64,000 nt of DNA from Pestalotiopsis fici W106-1 (GCF_000516985.1 NW_006917098.1:2542001-2606000); one strand, 5' to 3'. Counted from the first letter of the stretch, positions 46,824 to 57,609 are shown. Notes: generated from the letters alone by a model not told the origin. Numbers and translations: made by a program.

Positions 46824-47693
46824 TTATTTCTTGCCCTTCTTCTTATCCTTCTTTCCTCCCTCTTCCAGCTGACCGGCACTTCCGCTCGGACCGGGGCCGC
46901 CCATGCCACCCATTCCACCCAACATGTTCATCATGTCAGCCATGCCGCCCATGCCGCCAGGGCCGCCAGGAGCACCGCCCATCTCCCTCATCATGTCGCG
47001 CAGGGCATTCTCGCTGACACCGCCGCCGGTCATGGCGCTGCTGTAGGCGGGGACGTATTCGTTGATCTTCCATGACTTGGGCACGGCGGGCTTGGGCCAC
47101 TTCTCGTCGTCCTTGGGGTGTCCCGGCAGACCGGGAATGCGGACGTTGCGCAGGCCGGCGGAGCGCTCGCCCGTGGGGTTCTTGCGCAGGTGCTCGGCCA
47201 CGAGAATGTACAAGTGGTGCTTGTTCTTGATGTCCTTGAGGTAGGGGTTGTTGGGGTCCTTGATGTTGACGCGGACGCGGCCGGGGTTCGCCCAGTCCTG
47301 CGGGTGCGTCTTCATGGCCTCAAAGACGGGGCTCACGCGCAGGGCCGCGCAGGCCGTGGCGATCTCGCGCGCCAGGGGGTTCTCGACGGCCAGGTGGGCG
47401 GGCACGCGGCGGCCCTCGGCACGGGTCCTTGACGCATCGAAATAGATGGGGTACAGGCACTGGTAGCCGGCAACGTCGGACTGCTGGATGCCCGGGCCGG
47501 GCGTCGTGGTGCCGGGGAAGAGGTTGTTGGGCTGGGCCTGCTGTTGTTGCGGAGGAGGCCGCTGTTGTTGCTGGGGGGCGGCTTTGGGGGCGACGGCGCG
47601 CAGAATATCAGAATCGACAAAGTCGTCAATATCGCCCTCGGACGGGTCTGACAAGTCGCTGTCGGAGACCTCTTCAATGCGTGCGTGCGACAT
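46824..47693 (-). CDS. SEC65: Signal recognition particle subunit SEC65/SRP19
   Basis: Intronless gene of 289 aa. An acidic N-terminus (EEVSDSDLSDPSEGDIDDFVDSD) and a Gln/Pro-rich stretch precede the SRP19 domain (about residues 77-170). The core motif is YQCLYPIYFDASRTRAEGRRVPAHLAVENPLA. KTHPQDWANPGRVRVNI and NKHHLYILVAEHL follow. The C-terminus is Gly/Met-rich and ends in a lysine cluster (KKDKKKGKK). In known SRPs this subunit binds the helix 6 and 8 tips of SRP RNA and lets SRP54 join, so that secretory proteins are targeted to the ER. A Tc1/mariner element lies 175 bp upstream of the start and may have displaced promoter elements. Confidence 0.95.
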   Translation of the reverse strand: MSHARIEEVSDSDLSDPSEGDIDDFVDSDILRAVAPKAAPQQQQRPPPQQQQAQPNNLFPGTTTPGPGIQQSDVAGYQCLYPIYFDASRTRAEGRRVPAHLAVENPLAREIATACAALRVSPVFEAMKTHPQDWANPGRVRVNIKDPNNPYLKDIKNKHHLYILVAEHLRKNPTGERSAGLRNVRIPGLPGHPKDDEKWPKPAVPKSWKINEYVPAYSSAMTGGGVSENALRDMMREMGGAPGGPGGMGGMADMMNMLGGMGGMGGPGPSGSAGQLEEGGKKDKKKGKK

Positions 47694-47867
47694 GGTGGTT
47701 TGCTGGTGGTAGAATGTGGCTCTACATGTACAAAAAGGAAGCAGGGGATCCTTTCCACCACCTAGAAGCTCAATTGAAAGCCTTGGGAATTTGGTGGGGT
47801 TCTGAGCTCAAGGCCAGAGGGGCCAACTTTCAATGTGGGGTAGAATATTAGGTTAGTATAGTATAGG

Positions 47868-47905
47868 TACAGCCGGTTTTCAAAAAAAACGCCAAAACTC
47901 CACGC
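47868..47905 (+). repeat. Left TIR of the Tc1/mariner element
   Basis: Aligned with the reverse complement of 49243-49280 it matches at about 29 of 38 positions, including TACAG, CAAAAAAAACGC and CTCCAC. Confidence 0.8.
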
Positions 47906-49278
47906 TAGTCGCGTACAAAACTTAATTTCGCGTATTTTGTATACCACCCACTATCCTTCAACAATGGCTCGCACACCCAAAAAAGATCCCAAGCGGTTCC
48001 GCACACATTCTACGCCTCGGCTAAGAAACAGAGTATGGGTTCGCTTTGAGTGCGGCATGCCAGCGGCCGAAATCGCCGAAAAAGAAGGCATTCTCGAGTC
48101 ACTGGTATATGGCATCCGAAAACGCTTCCGCGCCCAAGATTGGGGAGTCAGTCGACCCGGCCGTGGCCGCCGCGGCATACTTTCTGACCGCGATAAAAGG
48201 CATTTAATGGTTGCAGTCGGTCGAGATCCGTTCATTTCTATACCCATTTTGCGTAGAGATGTGGTTCCTCACGTATCTGTCCCGACCGTACGGCGGTTCC
48301 TCCGAAATGCCGGCATTATGCACCGCCGCGCAGCTCGTCGACCATTTCTCACCAAAGAACATGCCAGAAAACGATTGCAATGGGCCAGGGCGATGCAGGA
48401 TAAATCAGTTGAATACTGGAAAAACGTTTTATTCACAGATGAAAGCTCTGTGCAGCGTGGCCAAGGTCAACACCAGAAGTGGGTTTTCCGGCCCCTCGGT
48501 ACGCATGCAGCTCTTATTTTCCCCTTATTTCAAAGTTGAATATCTCGAGCAATTTCTAACGGATTTGCAATAAAATAGGCTCCCTCGCGATCGATCCTAA
48601 ATACGTATAACCCAAAACTAAGGCTACAAAATATGGGCAGATGTTCTGGGCCGGAATCCTATATGGAAATCGGACCGCGCTGGTGGCCGTTCCCGGGGAC
48701 CCCGAATCGAAAAAAGGTGGCGCGTCGGCACGAGTATATAAGTCTATCCTCGAAGAACACCTTCCTACGATAATGGATGCATCCACGGTCTTTATGCATG
48801 ACAATGCTCCTATTCACACAGCTCACAGCATTGTGGATTGGCTCGAGGAGATGGCCTTCACCGTTCTGGATTGGCCCCCGTACAGCCCTGATCTTAACCC
48901 GATTGAAAATCTGTGGTTTTGCCTTAAAGAGAGGATCTGCAAAAAGGATCCAGAACTGTCAACACTCTCCGCTAACTTTGAGTCGAAAGAACGGCTAATT
49001 ACCGTTGCGGAAGATATCTGGGAAGATATCGAACAAGACCTCATCAACCGGGTCATATTAAGCATGCCGCGCCGTATTAACGCGATTATCAACGCCAGGG
49101 GCTGGTATACAAGATATTAAATTTCCCACTGTATAGCCCACTCATTTCTGTACAAAACGTATTTACTCTCCTCTCAAATAGACTGTTTTTGATAAAAATC
49201 CGTATAAGTGAACATTTGCCGATGTATAACGCCGATGCACGCGTGTGGAGGATTCGCGTTTTTTTTGGAGCCCCACTG
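47870..49278 (+). mobile_element. Tc1/mariner element with intron-containing transposase
   Basis: A 1.41-kb element flanked by TA (47868-47869 and 49279-49280). Its imperfect inverted repeats of about 38 bp start CAG and share the core CAAAAAAAACGC and CTCCAC. The single gene has a DD34E-like layout. The body is not AT-biased. A nearly intact reading frame implies a young insertion. It sits just upstream of SEC65. Confidence 0.88.
47964..49120 (+). pseudogene. Tc1/mariner transposase, one in-frame nonsense codon
   Basis: Two exons, 47964..48498 and 48579..49120, are joined across an 80-bp GT-AG intron with a CTAAC branch site at 48555-48559. They would give 358 codons. N-terminal helix-turn-helix segments (MPAAEIAEKEGILESLVYGIRKRF) are followed by the catalytic residues: Asp in LFTDESS, Asp in FMHDNAPIH and Glu in SPDLNPIENLW. 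The last two match the 34-residue spacing of Tc1-type enzymes. A TAA at 48608-48610, shortly after the splice junction, interrupts the frame. A CAA-to-TAA change in an ApCpApA context would explain it and is typical of RIP. Everything else in the frame is open. As it stands the element should not make full transposase. Confidence 0.87.
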
Positions 49279-49280
49279 TA
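49243..49280 (-). repeat. Right TIR of the Tc1/mariner element
   Basis: Imperfect inverted copy of 47868-47905. It ends ...CTGTA at the TA target. Confidence 0.8.
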
Positions 49281-51168
49281 CGTACATTGGTGTAGGGACA
49301 AACAGCACGGTCCAATATACAAACAGACCAAGAACTTTAGAATGAAAAGTACGGCTATTGATATTAGAGGAGCTAGTTTTCCCATCGTGAGTCGAGATAA
49401 CCTAGTTGAGTATATCCTGTACAATTTCACTGAGCGCGCCTTAAAGGTTCGCCTTCAAGTGGCGACCTAGAGTCACTGCTTATCGCCTGGACCTTACTCA
49501 TTGCACCGAGAAACGAGCAACGTCGAGTAGGTTGTCTGCCATTGCAACTGTAATTACAGTTGATTGGTTGGTTCCATCAACAAAATCGTATATATATTTC
49601 ACAAGTCAATTCGTAGTCGTGAAGATGACTGTCAGAAAATTGATAAGAAGCTCATTCTACAACATGGCGTCAATACACGTCACCTCATACATAAAGAAGC
49701 ATTGAAGCAGATAAATTGTGGCGGCTGATCCGGAAAGGAAAAAGAGTAAGAAATCAGTTCTTGTCTCAGGAGTCCAGAACAGCGATGTCTTGACAGCCCT
49801 GATAGCGAGCCTTCAGACCAGGAAACCCGGTCTATATCAGGGAACTTGAGGAATTAGAACCACTGAGAACACATGATTGAATGAGGTAGCATTGAGGCAT
49901 CGTCTTCATATTCAAAGCCTTGCCCAAGATGTGTCACTCGGTTCTTCGCTTGTTCTTCATCATATGCGCGGTATACATGAGGGACATATGACGTCCAAGA
50001 GGGCACTGACCTCGAAGACTGCATCGCAATCCGCCGGAAATATGGGAAGAAGAAGAAGAAGAAAAAAAGCAAACAATCAACATCTGTTACAAAACGGGAG
50101 GGGGAGGGGGGGGCAAGGGTATGTTGTATCTTGTGGTGCATGCTATTCGCTCGCATAATCTAGAACGAAGCGAGCGGAGGAGAGGGTTGATGATAAGTCT
50201 CGCTCTTCACATGAGTGAACGGGTCTGTGTGTAAATTCCACGAGCCGGATCTGCGCTTACTAGTAGTACATGGTGGTTGATCATGTTATTTAGTCAGCCA
50301 ACGTCTTGAACGTGTTCGCTGCAGGGCACAGACGTCTTGCAAAATAACCATGTTCCTGGATTGCAGTCGAGTTTGTTGTCCTGGATGGTCGGCTGCGGCG
50401 GCTCGTTCCCAATACGGAGCGTCATCCGCCATGGCTATTTAGGACGAGACGATTTCGCTACATTCCGAGACAGACGCCATCAATCCTCAAATGCGCCCTG
50501 GGTTTCGAGTTCTACATGGTATTTGGATAGTCATATTGGACAAGGCTTTTTTTTTTTTTTTTTTTTGGAATGAGTACATACATCTCCTGAGATCTGGGTA
50601 AGCTTCTCAAGTGTGTGTGTGTGTGCAAGACTCGATATGCTGCATGGTCAATGAGTGATTGGCTATCTCGGTATTTATCTGGTATCAAGTCCACCTGATT
50701 GATTCGCTTCCATTTCAGCGTAGTACTCGAGTTCGGTATTTGACTCCGGTGCCAAGAAGGATATTCCAACTTGATTGCAACACTGCGGACTTTATCTAGA
50801 TTATGAATATGCAGCTACGCGTAAGCTCGAGGCTCTTATTTCCATTACAGTCGCACAGATACACCCAGGAACATGAGACGAAAGAACGATCTCCATTACA
50901 TGGCAATCATGGCGGTGATGAGTCGGGCGGGGTTGCACAAGCCACACAAGAAGAACATTTTAAGCATAACTTCTTTTTACTATGCGACGATGCACTTCAA
51001 CCCCCCCGGGGACTTCTATACTCAATTGGTGGGACTTTTAGGTTACTCCTCAGTTGGACACAGAATTCCACGTGCTGCGTCACTCGAGACCCAATCACCG
51101 TTCCAAGATTTCCAACAACCTTCCCATTCCGAGATGTCGTCGCGTCCGTGCATGCGTATATATACGAT
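49281..51168. other. Intergenic region, right flank of the Tc1 element
   Basis: 1.9 kb with no recognisable gene. It has an AGAAGAAG-rich purine tract at 50046-50068, a G-run at 50100-50114, a T-run at 50550-50567 and a (GT)6 run near 50612. Confidence 0.55.
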
Positions 51169-51617
51169 AACCCCACATAAGTCTGGCCACATGCCTTCTT
51201 TCCCACCAAAACTCATAGATTTCACAATATGTTTCTAAGATAAATGTGCAGGATTAAAATAAGAAAAAATGCATTTATAGTGCAAAACTACTTAAGCACT
51301 CTTATAAAGATTCTTTTGTATTTATTATATAAACCTTTCGGTAATCAAGTAAATTTTTATATATGGGAAAATGCAAATTTATGCTATTTTGCGGGGAATT
51401 CGCCTTTTTTTAATATATTTTCAACTTCGATTATTTTTCATATTTTGCTAACGCACGGAAAAATTCAGTAAAAATAAGAAATAGCCTTTTTAGCTTAAAA
51501 AAAAATATACGCCTAAGAGTTTGTAATCTACTCCCCCGTTTCAGAGGTTAAAGATATATTATGAAATCTATATGTTTTGGTGGGAAAGAAGGCATATGGC
51601 CAGACTTATGTGGGGTT
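51169..51617. mobile_element. Small inverted-repeat element (MITE-like), AT-rich interior
   Basis: About 63-bp inverted repeats (51169-51231 and 51555-51617) enclose some 320 bp of AT-rich, non-coding DNA. The arms differ at five positions. Four of these are C-to-T or G-to-A changes in CpA/TpG context, all on the right arm, which is the RIP signature. No target duplication is clear. The class is unknown because no transposase remains. Confidence 0.75.
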
Positions 51618-52295
51618 TGTGTACCCCCCCTGGTCTAACCCACGACGGTCTTCGGGTATTGCCCGTGGAGAAAAGCCAATCTCGGAATCATGTAGATCTG
51701 GAGATCGGATAGGGTCACTTTCAACCCAACCGTGCAGACAAGTAGGTTGGTGGCAGGTAGATGATGGCCGCTGTGGTACGTAGTCAGAGCACATGTCTGT
51801 CGCCCACACTTCTCTGCATTCTCGCTTGCAACTCTAGAACCCTTCAAGCACGTCAATCTGCCCCACGAGCCATCAGCAGTCATTGCGCCCATAGCGCTGG
51901 CCCAGAGCTATGTTACCTTGTCACCCATACACACAAACACACATATACTTGCCATCTGTGATACCCACCCTTCCCGCTTCTTGCTAGCCGAGAAGAGGGA
52001 ATACTGAAAACGGCGAGGTGATGTCAAGCCGACCTGCCCCATAAAGCCATCCCTCTTCTGGTTCTCTTTTCTTGATTTTGTGAATACGCCCATCTGTCAT
52101 TGTTGAATTTTCCAAATTTGTAGCTGCCACGAGGTCATTCATCTCGCTTCCATCCGGCTCATTGCCGAGTTGGAGAGACTTCAATCTAGTCTCGCAGAGC
52201 CTCTTTCATGATTCTCTGATCCAGTCATTTCCGAAACAATAACAAGAAAGCAAATCTCGAGAAAAATCAAACAAAGAGGACGACTAACAACAACA
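51618..52295. other. Upstream region of the rhodopsin-fold protein gene
   Basis: About 680 bp without a recognisable gene. It contains a short ACACAAACACACATA tract at 51929-51948. The last 100 bp are A-rich and probably the 5' leader. Confidence 0.55.
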
Positions 52296-53609
52296 ATGTC
52301 AGGCGCTGGAGATGGAGACGACATTGACTGGAGCCTGATAGGGCCGCCACCCGACGACGGCCATGGGCACGATACACACAAGGGCGATTTGAGCACAATT
52401 GGGCCAGAGGTTGTGGGCGTCGTCTGGATGCTGGTCGCGCTCGCCACAATGTTCCTGGGAGCAAGACTCTATGCAAAATTCTCGGCACATCGAGGCATGT
52501 GGTGGGATGACCACCTGCTGCTGGCTTCATGGGTAAGTGTATAGCAGATTTCGTCCTTTGATTTATACTCGAGTTGGGTGTTTTGATAACACTTACACAT
52601 TTCCAGTTCATGCTCCTCGGCTATGTCATTATAACAACATATGCTGTATCCAAGGGACTCGGAACCCACGACGGCAGCGGACTCAACGACCCAACCACGT
52701 TGCAATTCCTGACGGCAATATCCATCACGTTTGGCTCCCTCGGGGCGGCCTGGTCGAAGACATCATTTGCCATAACTCTGCTCCGCATCACGAGCAGGTG
52801 GGTAAAAGTTGGCCTGTGGTGCATCGTTGTGACCCTAAACGTGTTTCTCTTCTTCAATGCGATACTGCCATACGTGTGGTGCACCCCGGCGGCCAAAGGG
52901 TGGTCCCCCCTCATCCATGGAACCTGTTGGGACCGCAAGATCACGATTCGATATAGCATGTTTGCAGCTGGGTACTCGGCCGGATTAGATTTCATCCTCG
53001 CCATCATTCCCTGGACGGTCATTATGAAGTTGAACATGGCGCTCAAGGAGAAGCTTGGTGTTGCAATCTGCATGAGTCTCGCTGTTGTGTAAGTATTGCT
53101 CGTTAATCCCCCCCACCACCACTCTTCTTTCTTTCTAATCAGCCACTTCCTTCAGCGCTGGTGTCACGTCCATTGTGCGCTGTGTCAATGTGAGGCTTCT
53201 TTACGAGGAGGATTTCACCTTTGAGGCCGGCATCTTGGCAATGTGGACGGCTGCCGAGCTCTCAGTCACCATCATTGCAGCATCCATACCCGTTCTTCGC
53301 ATCCTCATACGCAATATCGTCACCCACAAGTCCTATTCGCAGTCTGGTGGCAATGGCGAATTTCAAAACGTCACTCACACATCCGTCGTCACAAGCTCAA
53401 AACGGGGAATCAAAAGCGGCTTCAGTGATGCGGACAGCATCGCAAGCTTGGCTTTACCCAGGCAGCACCCCCGGCAGATTGTCAAGTTCGAGACCGTCAC
53501 GGTGGATTATGAAAGAAGGTCCGTCAGCCAGGGTGATGACATCAACTCATACGCCTTTGAGATGGCACACGTGCCTCCTAGGAGACAAAATAGTGGACGC
53601 CAGTTTTAG
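52296..53609 (+). CDS. Seven-transmembrane rhodopsin-fold (PTH11-like/SAT4 type) integral membrane protein
   Basis: Three exons, 52296..52532, 52607..53088 and 53156..53609, with introns of 74 and 67 bp, encode 390 aa. The extracellular N-terminus is short and rich in Asp/Gly/His. Seven hydrophobic helices follow, with the family signature ARLYAKFSAHRGMWWDDHLLLASW at the first loop. The conserved FGSLGAAWSKTSFAITLLRI, LPYVWCTPAAKGW...GTCW (two cysteines likely paired) and AGYSAGLDFILAIIPWTVI segments follow. The cytosolic tail of ~110 residues is Ser-rich. Family members include fungal receptors related to the Magnaporthe Pth11 class, but this one has no CFEM domain. Ligand and signalling role are unknown. 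Confidence 0.9.
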
Positions 53610-54479
53610 GGTTCCGATTCTTTGCTTTCATTCTGTGCAATTCTCTTTGGGATGGAGGATTTGTATGTTGTTGATATCTAAGCGGGGCGTTGAGGATGGG
53701 TTGGAATTTATGTAGTATAACAGGATGAATCACCTGCTTCTGCACGTTGGAACTCTGCATATTGTGCTTTTCGTCATTTCCAGGGGGCGTCTCTGTGCTG
53801 GGCAATCATTCGGTTAACCAAACCTGACCTTCTCTGCCAAATTATCAGGTAAATCTTGTTGTCAGGCATCTCGTAAAAGCTAGTTTGATCTCACTTTCGA
53901 ATTCGTACGGGAGCATACAATTCTCTAGAATCTACCCTTCTTGGTACATCCCCTTACCTTTGCCTCTCTCCACTTTCACATGTCAATGTGTATTGTATCT
54001 GAATATTCATACCAGAATATCCTTGACAAACGTGTTCTCGTCGCCTTATCACAAGCTTTTCTCATGGTTTAGAATCCTTTTGAGAAGTCGAGAAAGTGCT
54101 GCTAGGAGACAAAGACTTGTGTAGAAACAAAGCACCATGTGTCTTGGAAATATTTCCTTTGTGCTCAGAATATCAAGGAATTGTTTCCGCCCATCCGCAA
54201 ATGTGTATCTTTGAACAATGATGATGTATTAACTCTTCCCTACATTCAACTTCACAACTCATTGTGTTCCTTGCCACTGAGCAGAATGGGCCATCCTCTG
54301 TTGTTCATAAATAACATGGAGTCTTGCCATCAAAACCCAATATCTCGACAATTCACTTCATCAGTCATTTTCAACAAATCTAAACCATCACACACTTCAA
54401 AATTACAACCTTTGTAAACCCAATCTTCACAAAAGATAAGATCCAAGAAACTATCAAGAAACCATCATAAAAAGACACC
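53610..54479. other. Intergenic region upstream of the AA11-like gene
   Basis: 870 bp, pyrimidine-rich in places, with no recognisable gene. The last 100 bp are A/C-rich and resemble a 5' UTR. Confidence 0.55.
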
Positions 54480-55685
54480 ATGCGTTCGACTCTGTACATT
54501 GCCGCGTCTACCATGATGCTTCTGTCCACCGGTGACAGTCATATCGTCTTGGAGAACCCACTGCCCTTTCGAAAGGCGGAAGACGGACCTTCGAACCCAA
54601 TCTCAGGAGCAACTTTCCCATGCAAGGTACCTGCAGGCCAGCGTCTAGAGATGGACGGACCTCCTACGGAAATGGCCATTGGCGAGGATCAGTTGCTGAC
54701 CTTTAAGGGGACTGCTGTCCACGGCGGCGGCTCTTGTCAGATCTCGCTCACGTCCGACATTGACGACTCGTTCCAACCCAGCAAGGACAGCAGGTTCTTT
54801 GTCATCCACTCCATTGAGGGTGGCTGCCCGGCCCGAAACCAGGCCGGTAATCTGGACGGCCCAAACACGGATCAGTACTACTTCAAGATCCCCGCGGGCG
54901 TCTCGCCTGGAAATTACGTCCTCGGGTGGACGTGGGTGCCTCGAATTGGCGGTCAGCCAGAGTACTACATGCAATGCGCCCCAATCGCAGTCACGGCCTC
55001 GACAACCAAGGCGAAGCGTCTGCCGCTCTCGGAGAGGAGAGAAGGGCTCGTCTCCAAGCGTGAGGAAAGCTTTCCCGACCTGTGGATGGCTGACCTGGAT
55101 GACCTCACTGGCGGCTGTACAAACAATGAGGCTCTGGTGCAACAAGTAGCCATTGCCTACCCAAATCCAGGTAAGTACATTGATCGACCGACCCCAGACG
55201 AGCAACTGTTCCAGCAGGTATGTGACGGCAATCCCCGCCTTCAGGGTGGTGCGCCCGCCGAATCAAGTGCGGCATCGTCTGCGGATCTGTCGACCTCGGC
55301 ATTGTCTTCTACTGTACTGTCCTCGGCCGTGTCATCTGCCCCTACGTCCACATCTTTGGTCCAGACGCCCTCTTCGACTCTAGCCGCGACATCTTCAGCC
55401 ACCCTTACTCCGACGACGGTGGATGTTGTTCCAATCACTAGCACTCTCCTGACCGCCTCGACTCTGATCTCGTCCGTGACACCCGCTTCGAGCACAAGCA
55501 GCACTGGTACGGTTGACAGTAGCCCAGACACTTCGGCCTGCCAGGAAGGATATCTTCTCTGCGTGAATGGTACGCAGTTCTCTACCTGCACTGGCGGAAG
55601 CTGGACAGACCCACAACCTCTTGCCCCGGGGACAACGTGCGTCGGCGGTGCTGGTGTTGGACTGGATATTGTCCAGCCGTACTAG
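54480..55685 (+). CDS. AA11-like lytic polysaccharide monooxygenase with C-terminal X278-like module
   Basis: Intronless gene of 401 aa. A 20-residue signal peptide would end before His21 (GDS-HIVLENPLPF), giving the N-terminal histidine that these copper enzymes require. The second histidine of the copper brace is His81 in AVHGGGSCQISL, and the axial tyrosine is Tyr163 in PEYYMQC. The catalytic domain spans about 21-175. A basic stretch with KR180, RR187 and KR194 follows. A GGCTNNEALVQQ...YPNPGKYIDRP segment comes next, then a long Ser/Thr linker (about 260-345). The C-terminal CQEGYLLCVNGTQFSTCTGGSW...GTTC module has the cysteine layout of X278, seen on chitin-active AA11 enzymes. Oxidative cleavage of chitin is likely; activity and metal binding are inferred. 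Confidence 0.82.
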   Translation: MRSTLYIAASTMMLLSTGDSHIVLENPLPFRKAEDGPSNPISGATFPCKVPAGQRLEMDGPPTEMAIGEDQLLTFKGTAVHGGGSCQISLTSDIDDSFQPSKDSRFFVIHSIEGGCPARNQAGNLDGPNTDQYYFKIPAGVSPGNYVLGWTWVPRIGGQPEYYMQCAPIAVTASTTKAKRLPLSERREGLVSKREESFPDLWMADLDDLTGGCTNNEALVQQVAIAYPNPGKYIDRPTPDEQLFQQVCDGNPRLQGGAPAESSAASSADLSTSALSSTVLSSAVSSAPTSTSLVQTPSSTLAATSSATLTPTTVDVVPITSTLLTASTLISSVTPASSTSSTGTVDSSPDTSACQEGYLLCVNGTQFSTCTGGSWTDPQPLAPGTTCVGGAGVGLDIVQPY

Positions 55686-55869
55686 ATATCCTGTTGTGAC
55701 ATTTCCTTTCTCTTGACAAGGATAAAAGCAGATGTCGGCTCGAAATTACAAAAGGAGAGGAACAAAGATGGAAATTCAATCAAGCGTAACTTGGACGGTG
55801 AGTATTAGGTATTAGCAATTTATCATTCGCATGGAACTACACAAGTAATATATACAATTCCATTCCCAT

Positions 55870-57609
55870 TTAGTGATCAAAGAGGAAATCAAGCCTCTTA
55901 TTTCCCAAGTGACCATTGTTCTCTAGATATGTCGCCTTTTCCTCTGGCGTCATAGTGTCCCACGCGTGCCTCTTGTACCGATTCCGCGTCACGTAGTAGA
56001 CCTCTGCGAGCGCATATGCCGCAATCGTGCCCACGGCGATGGCGATGAGCTGCCCGTTTCCTCGGCGGTAGACTGGCTTGTCGTCCTCGCGGTAAATGTT
56101 GGAGGAGGCGATGCCCGACAGCTGGACCGAGATATTATACGCGGCCGTGCTCACGGCTCGCGTCCTCACCGTGTTGCTGAGTCGAGAACACCAACTCGCC
56201 TGCGCGGCGTGTACCGATGGTTGGCCGAGGATGATAAAGATGAGGGCGTATTGACCCCATGCCGAAAGGCTGTCTACAGACGTGTATTCGATGACGAGCA
56301 GAGGCAGGACCCAGACCTGTGCCAAAAGGCCAGTGATGGCGATCCGGTTCGTCTTCTCTGTGAGCCAGGTCACGCCTAGCATATTGAGAGCGGCGAACAC
56401 GGTGACTGGAATGCTCAGCAGCGTGGTGTTGAAGGTGCTGAAGCCGAGTGACTTGAGTGACAGCGTCAGGTACGCTTTGGGAGGTGCCGTGGGAATCTCG
56501 AAGAGGATGCCAATAACATAGATGGGCCAGAGATCGTAGTCCTTTAGACTCTGCCACAGCATAGCCAAAGTCAAGGGCTCTCGATTGTGCATATCCCCCT
56601 TGGACGGGTCGTCGCGCAGGATGCGGTTGACCATGATTTTCTCCTCGCGCTCCGTAAAGTATCCCTTTGGGTTCCACCACGTCTTTGTCTGCGTCGGTCC
56701 GGGGACTAGGAACAAGAAGCTGAGAAAGCCGATGGTGATGCTGATGAGGGCCTCAATGAGGAACAGCCACCTCCAACCCTCCTTGCCGGCCACGCCGCGC
56801 AAGTGTAGAACCCCGTAGGCGATGAAGGAAGCCACAACGCCCGACATGGAGTCTACGAACCAGAAAAGCGCAAGACGCAGCGGTGTCTCAGCCTTGGTGT
56901 AAAAGTAGGACAAGTAAAGAATGGCATCGGGGATAAACCCACCCATGGCCAGGCCAATCATGAACCGGCACGCAAAGAATCCCGCGCGGTTGTGTATGAA
57001 GAACTGGCCCCCAGAGGCGAGACTCCAAATTATGATTTGGATGGGAATCCATCGATCCGGCCCAAGCCACTTTCCAATCATCTGAGAAGGAATCTCGGAG
57101 ATTAAAAAACCGACCCGATACATGTTCTGAGCGTTGTTATAGTCATTGGTGTTGATACCAATATCATTGAGAAGGTTATCCGCTACGGCATTGCTTAGAT
57201 TGCCTCGGTCAATATTGAGAGCAAAGAACATGACTAGAACCCAAAGAAATATCTTCAAGTCAATCTTCCTCCGCACTTCCTGTTCCTCCCGGTACGTCCA
57301 TCGCTCCGAAGGGTCGAATCGGTGGAGGTTTTCATAGTCCTTATGTGGTAGATAGTAGCCGGCGAGATTCGCGTCATCAAAAACACTCCGTACGGTTGCC
57401 GTAGCATCAGGGTCCGCCGGCTTTCGCCGTGATGTGAGCAATGCCCACAGGCCCGGTGGATTACTCGTACTACCCGGCTGAACCAGATCATTGCAAATTT
57501 CCTTCACATCTTCGTCCTCGGCATTATTCTTTGGATCTGATGGGTGCTGCTGGTCAATTCGACCAGAGTTATCGTTCCTAAAAATCTCGTCGGAAGAAAT
57601 GTCACCCAT
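55870..57609 (-). CDS. Major facilitator superfamily transporter, Dal5/allantoate permease family
   Basis: Intronless gene of 579 aa. The N-terminal ~125 residues are cytosolic and hydrophilic. Twelve membrane helices follow. Family signatures include FALNIDRGNLSNAVADNLLNDIGI at helix one, EIPSQMIGKWLGPDRWIPIQIIIW at helices two and three and CRFMIGLAMGGFIPDAILYLSYFY at helix four. The GYFTEREEKIMVNRILRDDPSKGDMHNREPL loop between the two six-helix bundles is also typical. Members carry anionic organic nutrients such as allantoate, nicotinate, biotin and pantothenate by proton symport; the substrate here is not predictable. The start ATG is the first in frame. The stop codon lies 185 bp from the AA11-like gene's stop, and the two genes are convergent. 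Confidence 0.92.
   Translation of the reverse strand: MGDISSDEIFRNDNSGRIDQQHPSDPKNNAEDEDVKEICNDLVQPGSTSNPPGLWALLTSRRKPADPDATATVRSVFDDANLAGYYLPHKDYENLHRFDPSERWTYREEQEVRRKIDLKIFLWVLVMFFALNIDRGNLSNAVADNLLNDIGINTNDYNNAQNMYRVGFLISEIPSQMIGKWLGPDRWIPIQIIIWSLASGGQFFIHNRAGFFACRFMIGLAMGGFIPDAILYLSYFYTKAETPLRLALFWFVDSMSGVVASFIAYGVLHLRGVAGKEGWRWLFLIEALISITIGFLSFLFLVPGPTQTKTWWNPKGYFTEREEKIMVNRILRDDPSKGDMHNREPLTLAMLWQSLKDYDLWPIYVIGILFEIPTAPPKAYLTLSLKSLGFSTFNTTLLSIPVTVFAALNMLGVTWLTEKTNRIAITGLLAQVWVLPLLVIEYTSVDSLSAWGQYALIFIILGQPSVHAAQASWCSRLSNTVRTRAVSTAAYNISVQLSGIASSNIYREDDKPVYRRGNGQLIAIAVGTIAAYALAEVYYVTRNRYKRHAWDTMTPEEKATYLENNGHLGNKRLDFLFDH

Noticed and set aside
51043..51783. Similar short ORFs beginning MVGKKA at both ends of 51.0-51.8 kb
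   Set aside because: They are translations of the inverted repeat arms of the MITE-like element.
54480..57609. A biosynthetic or degradation cluster of AA11-like enzyme plus MFS transporter
   Set aside because: Only two convergent genes, and the surrounding loci are housekeeping; no backbone enzyme or pathway regulator is present.
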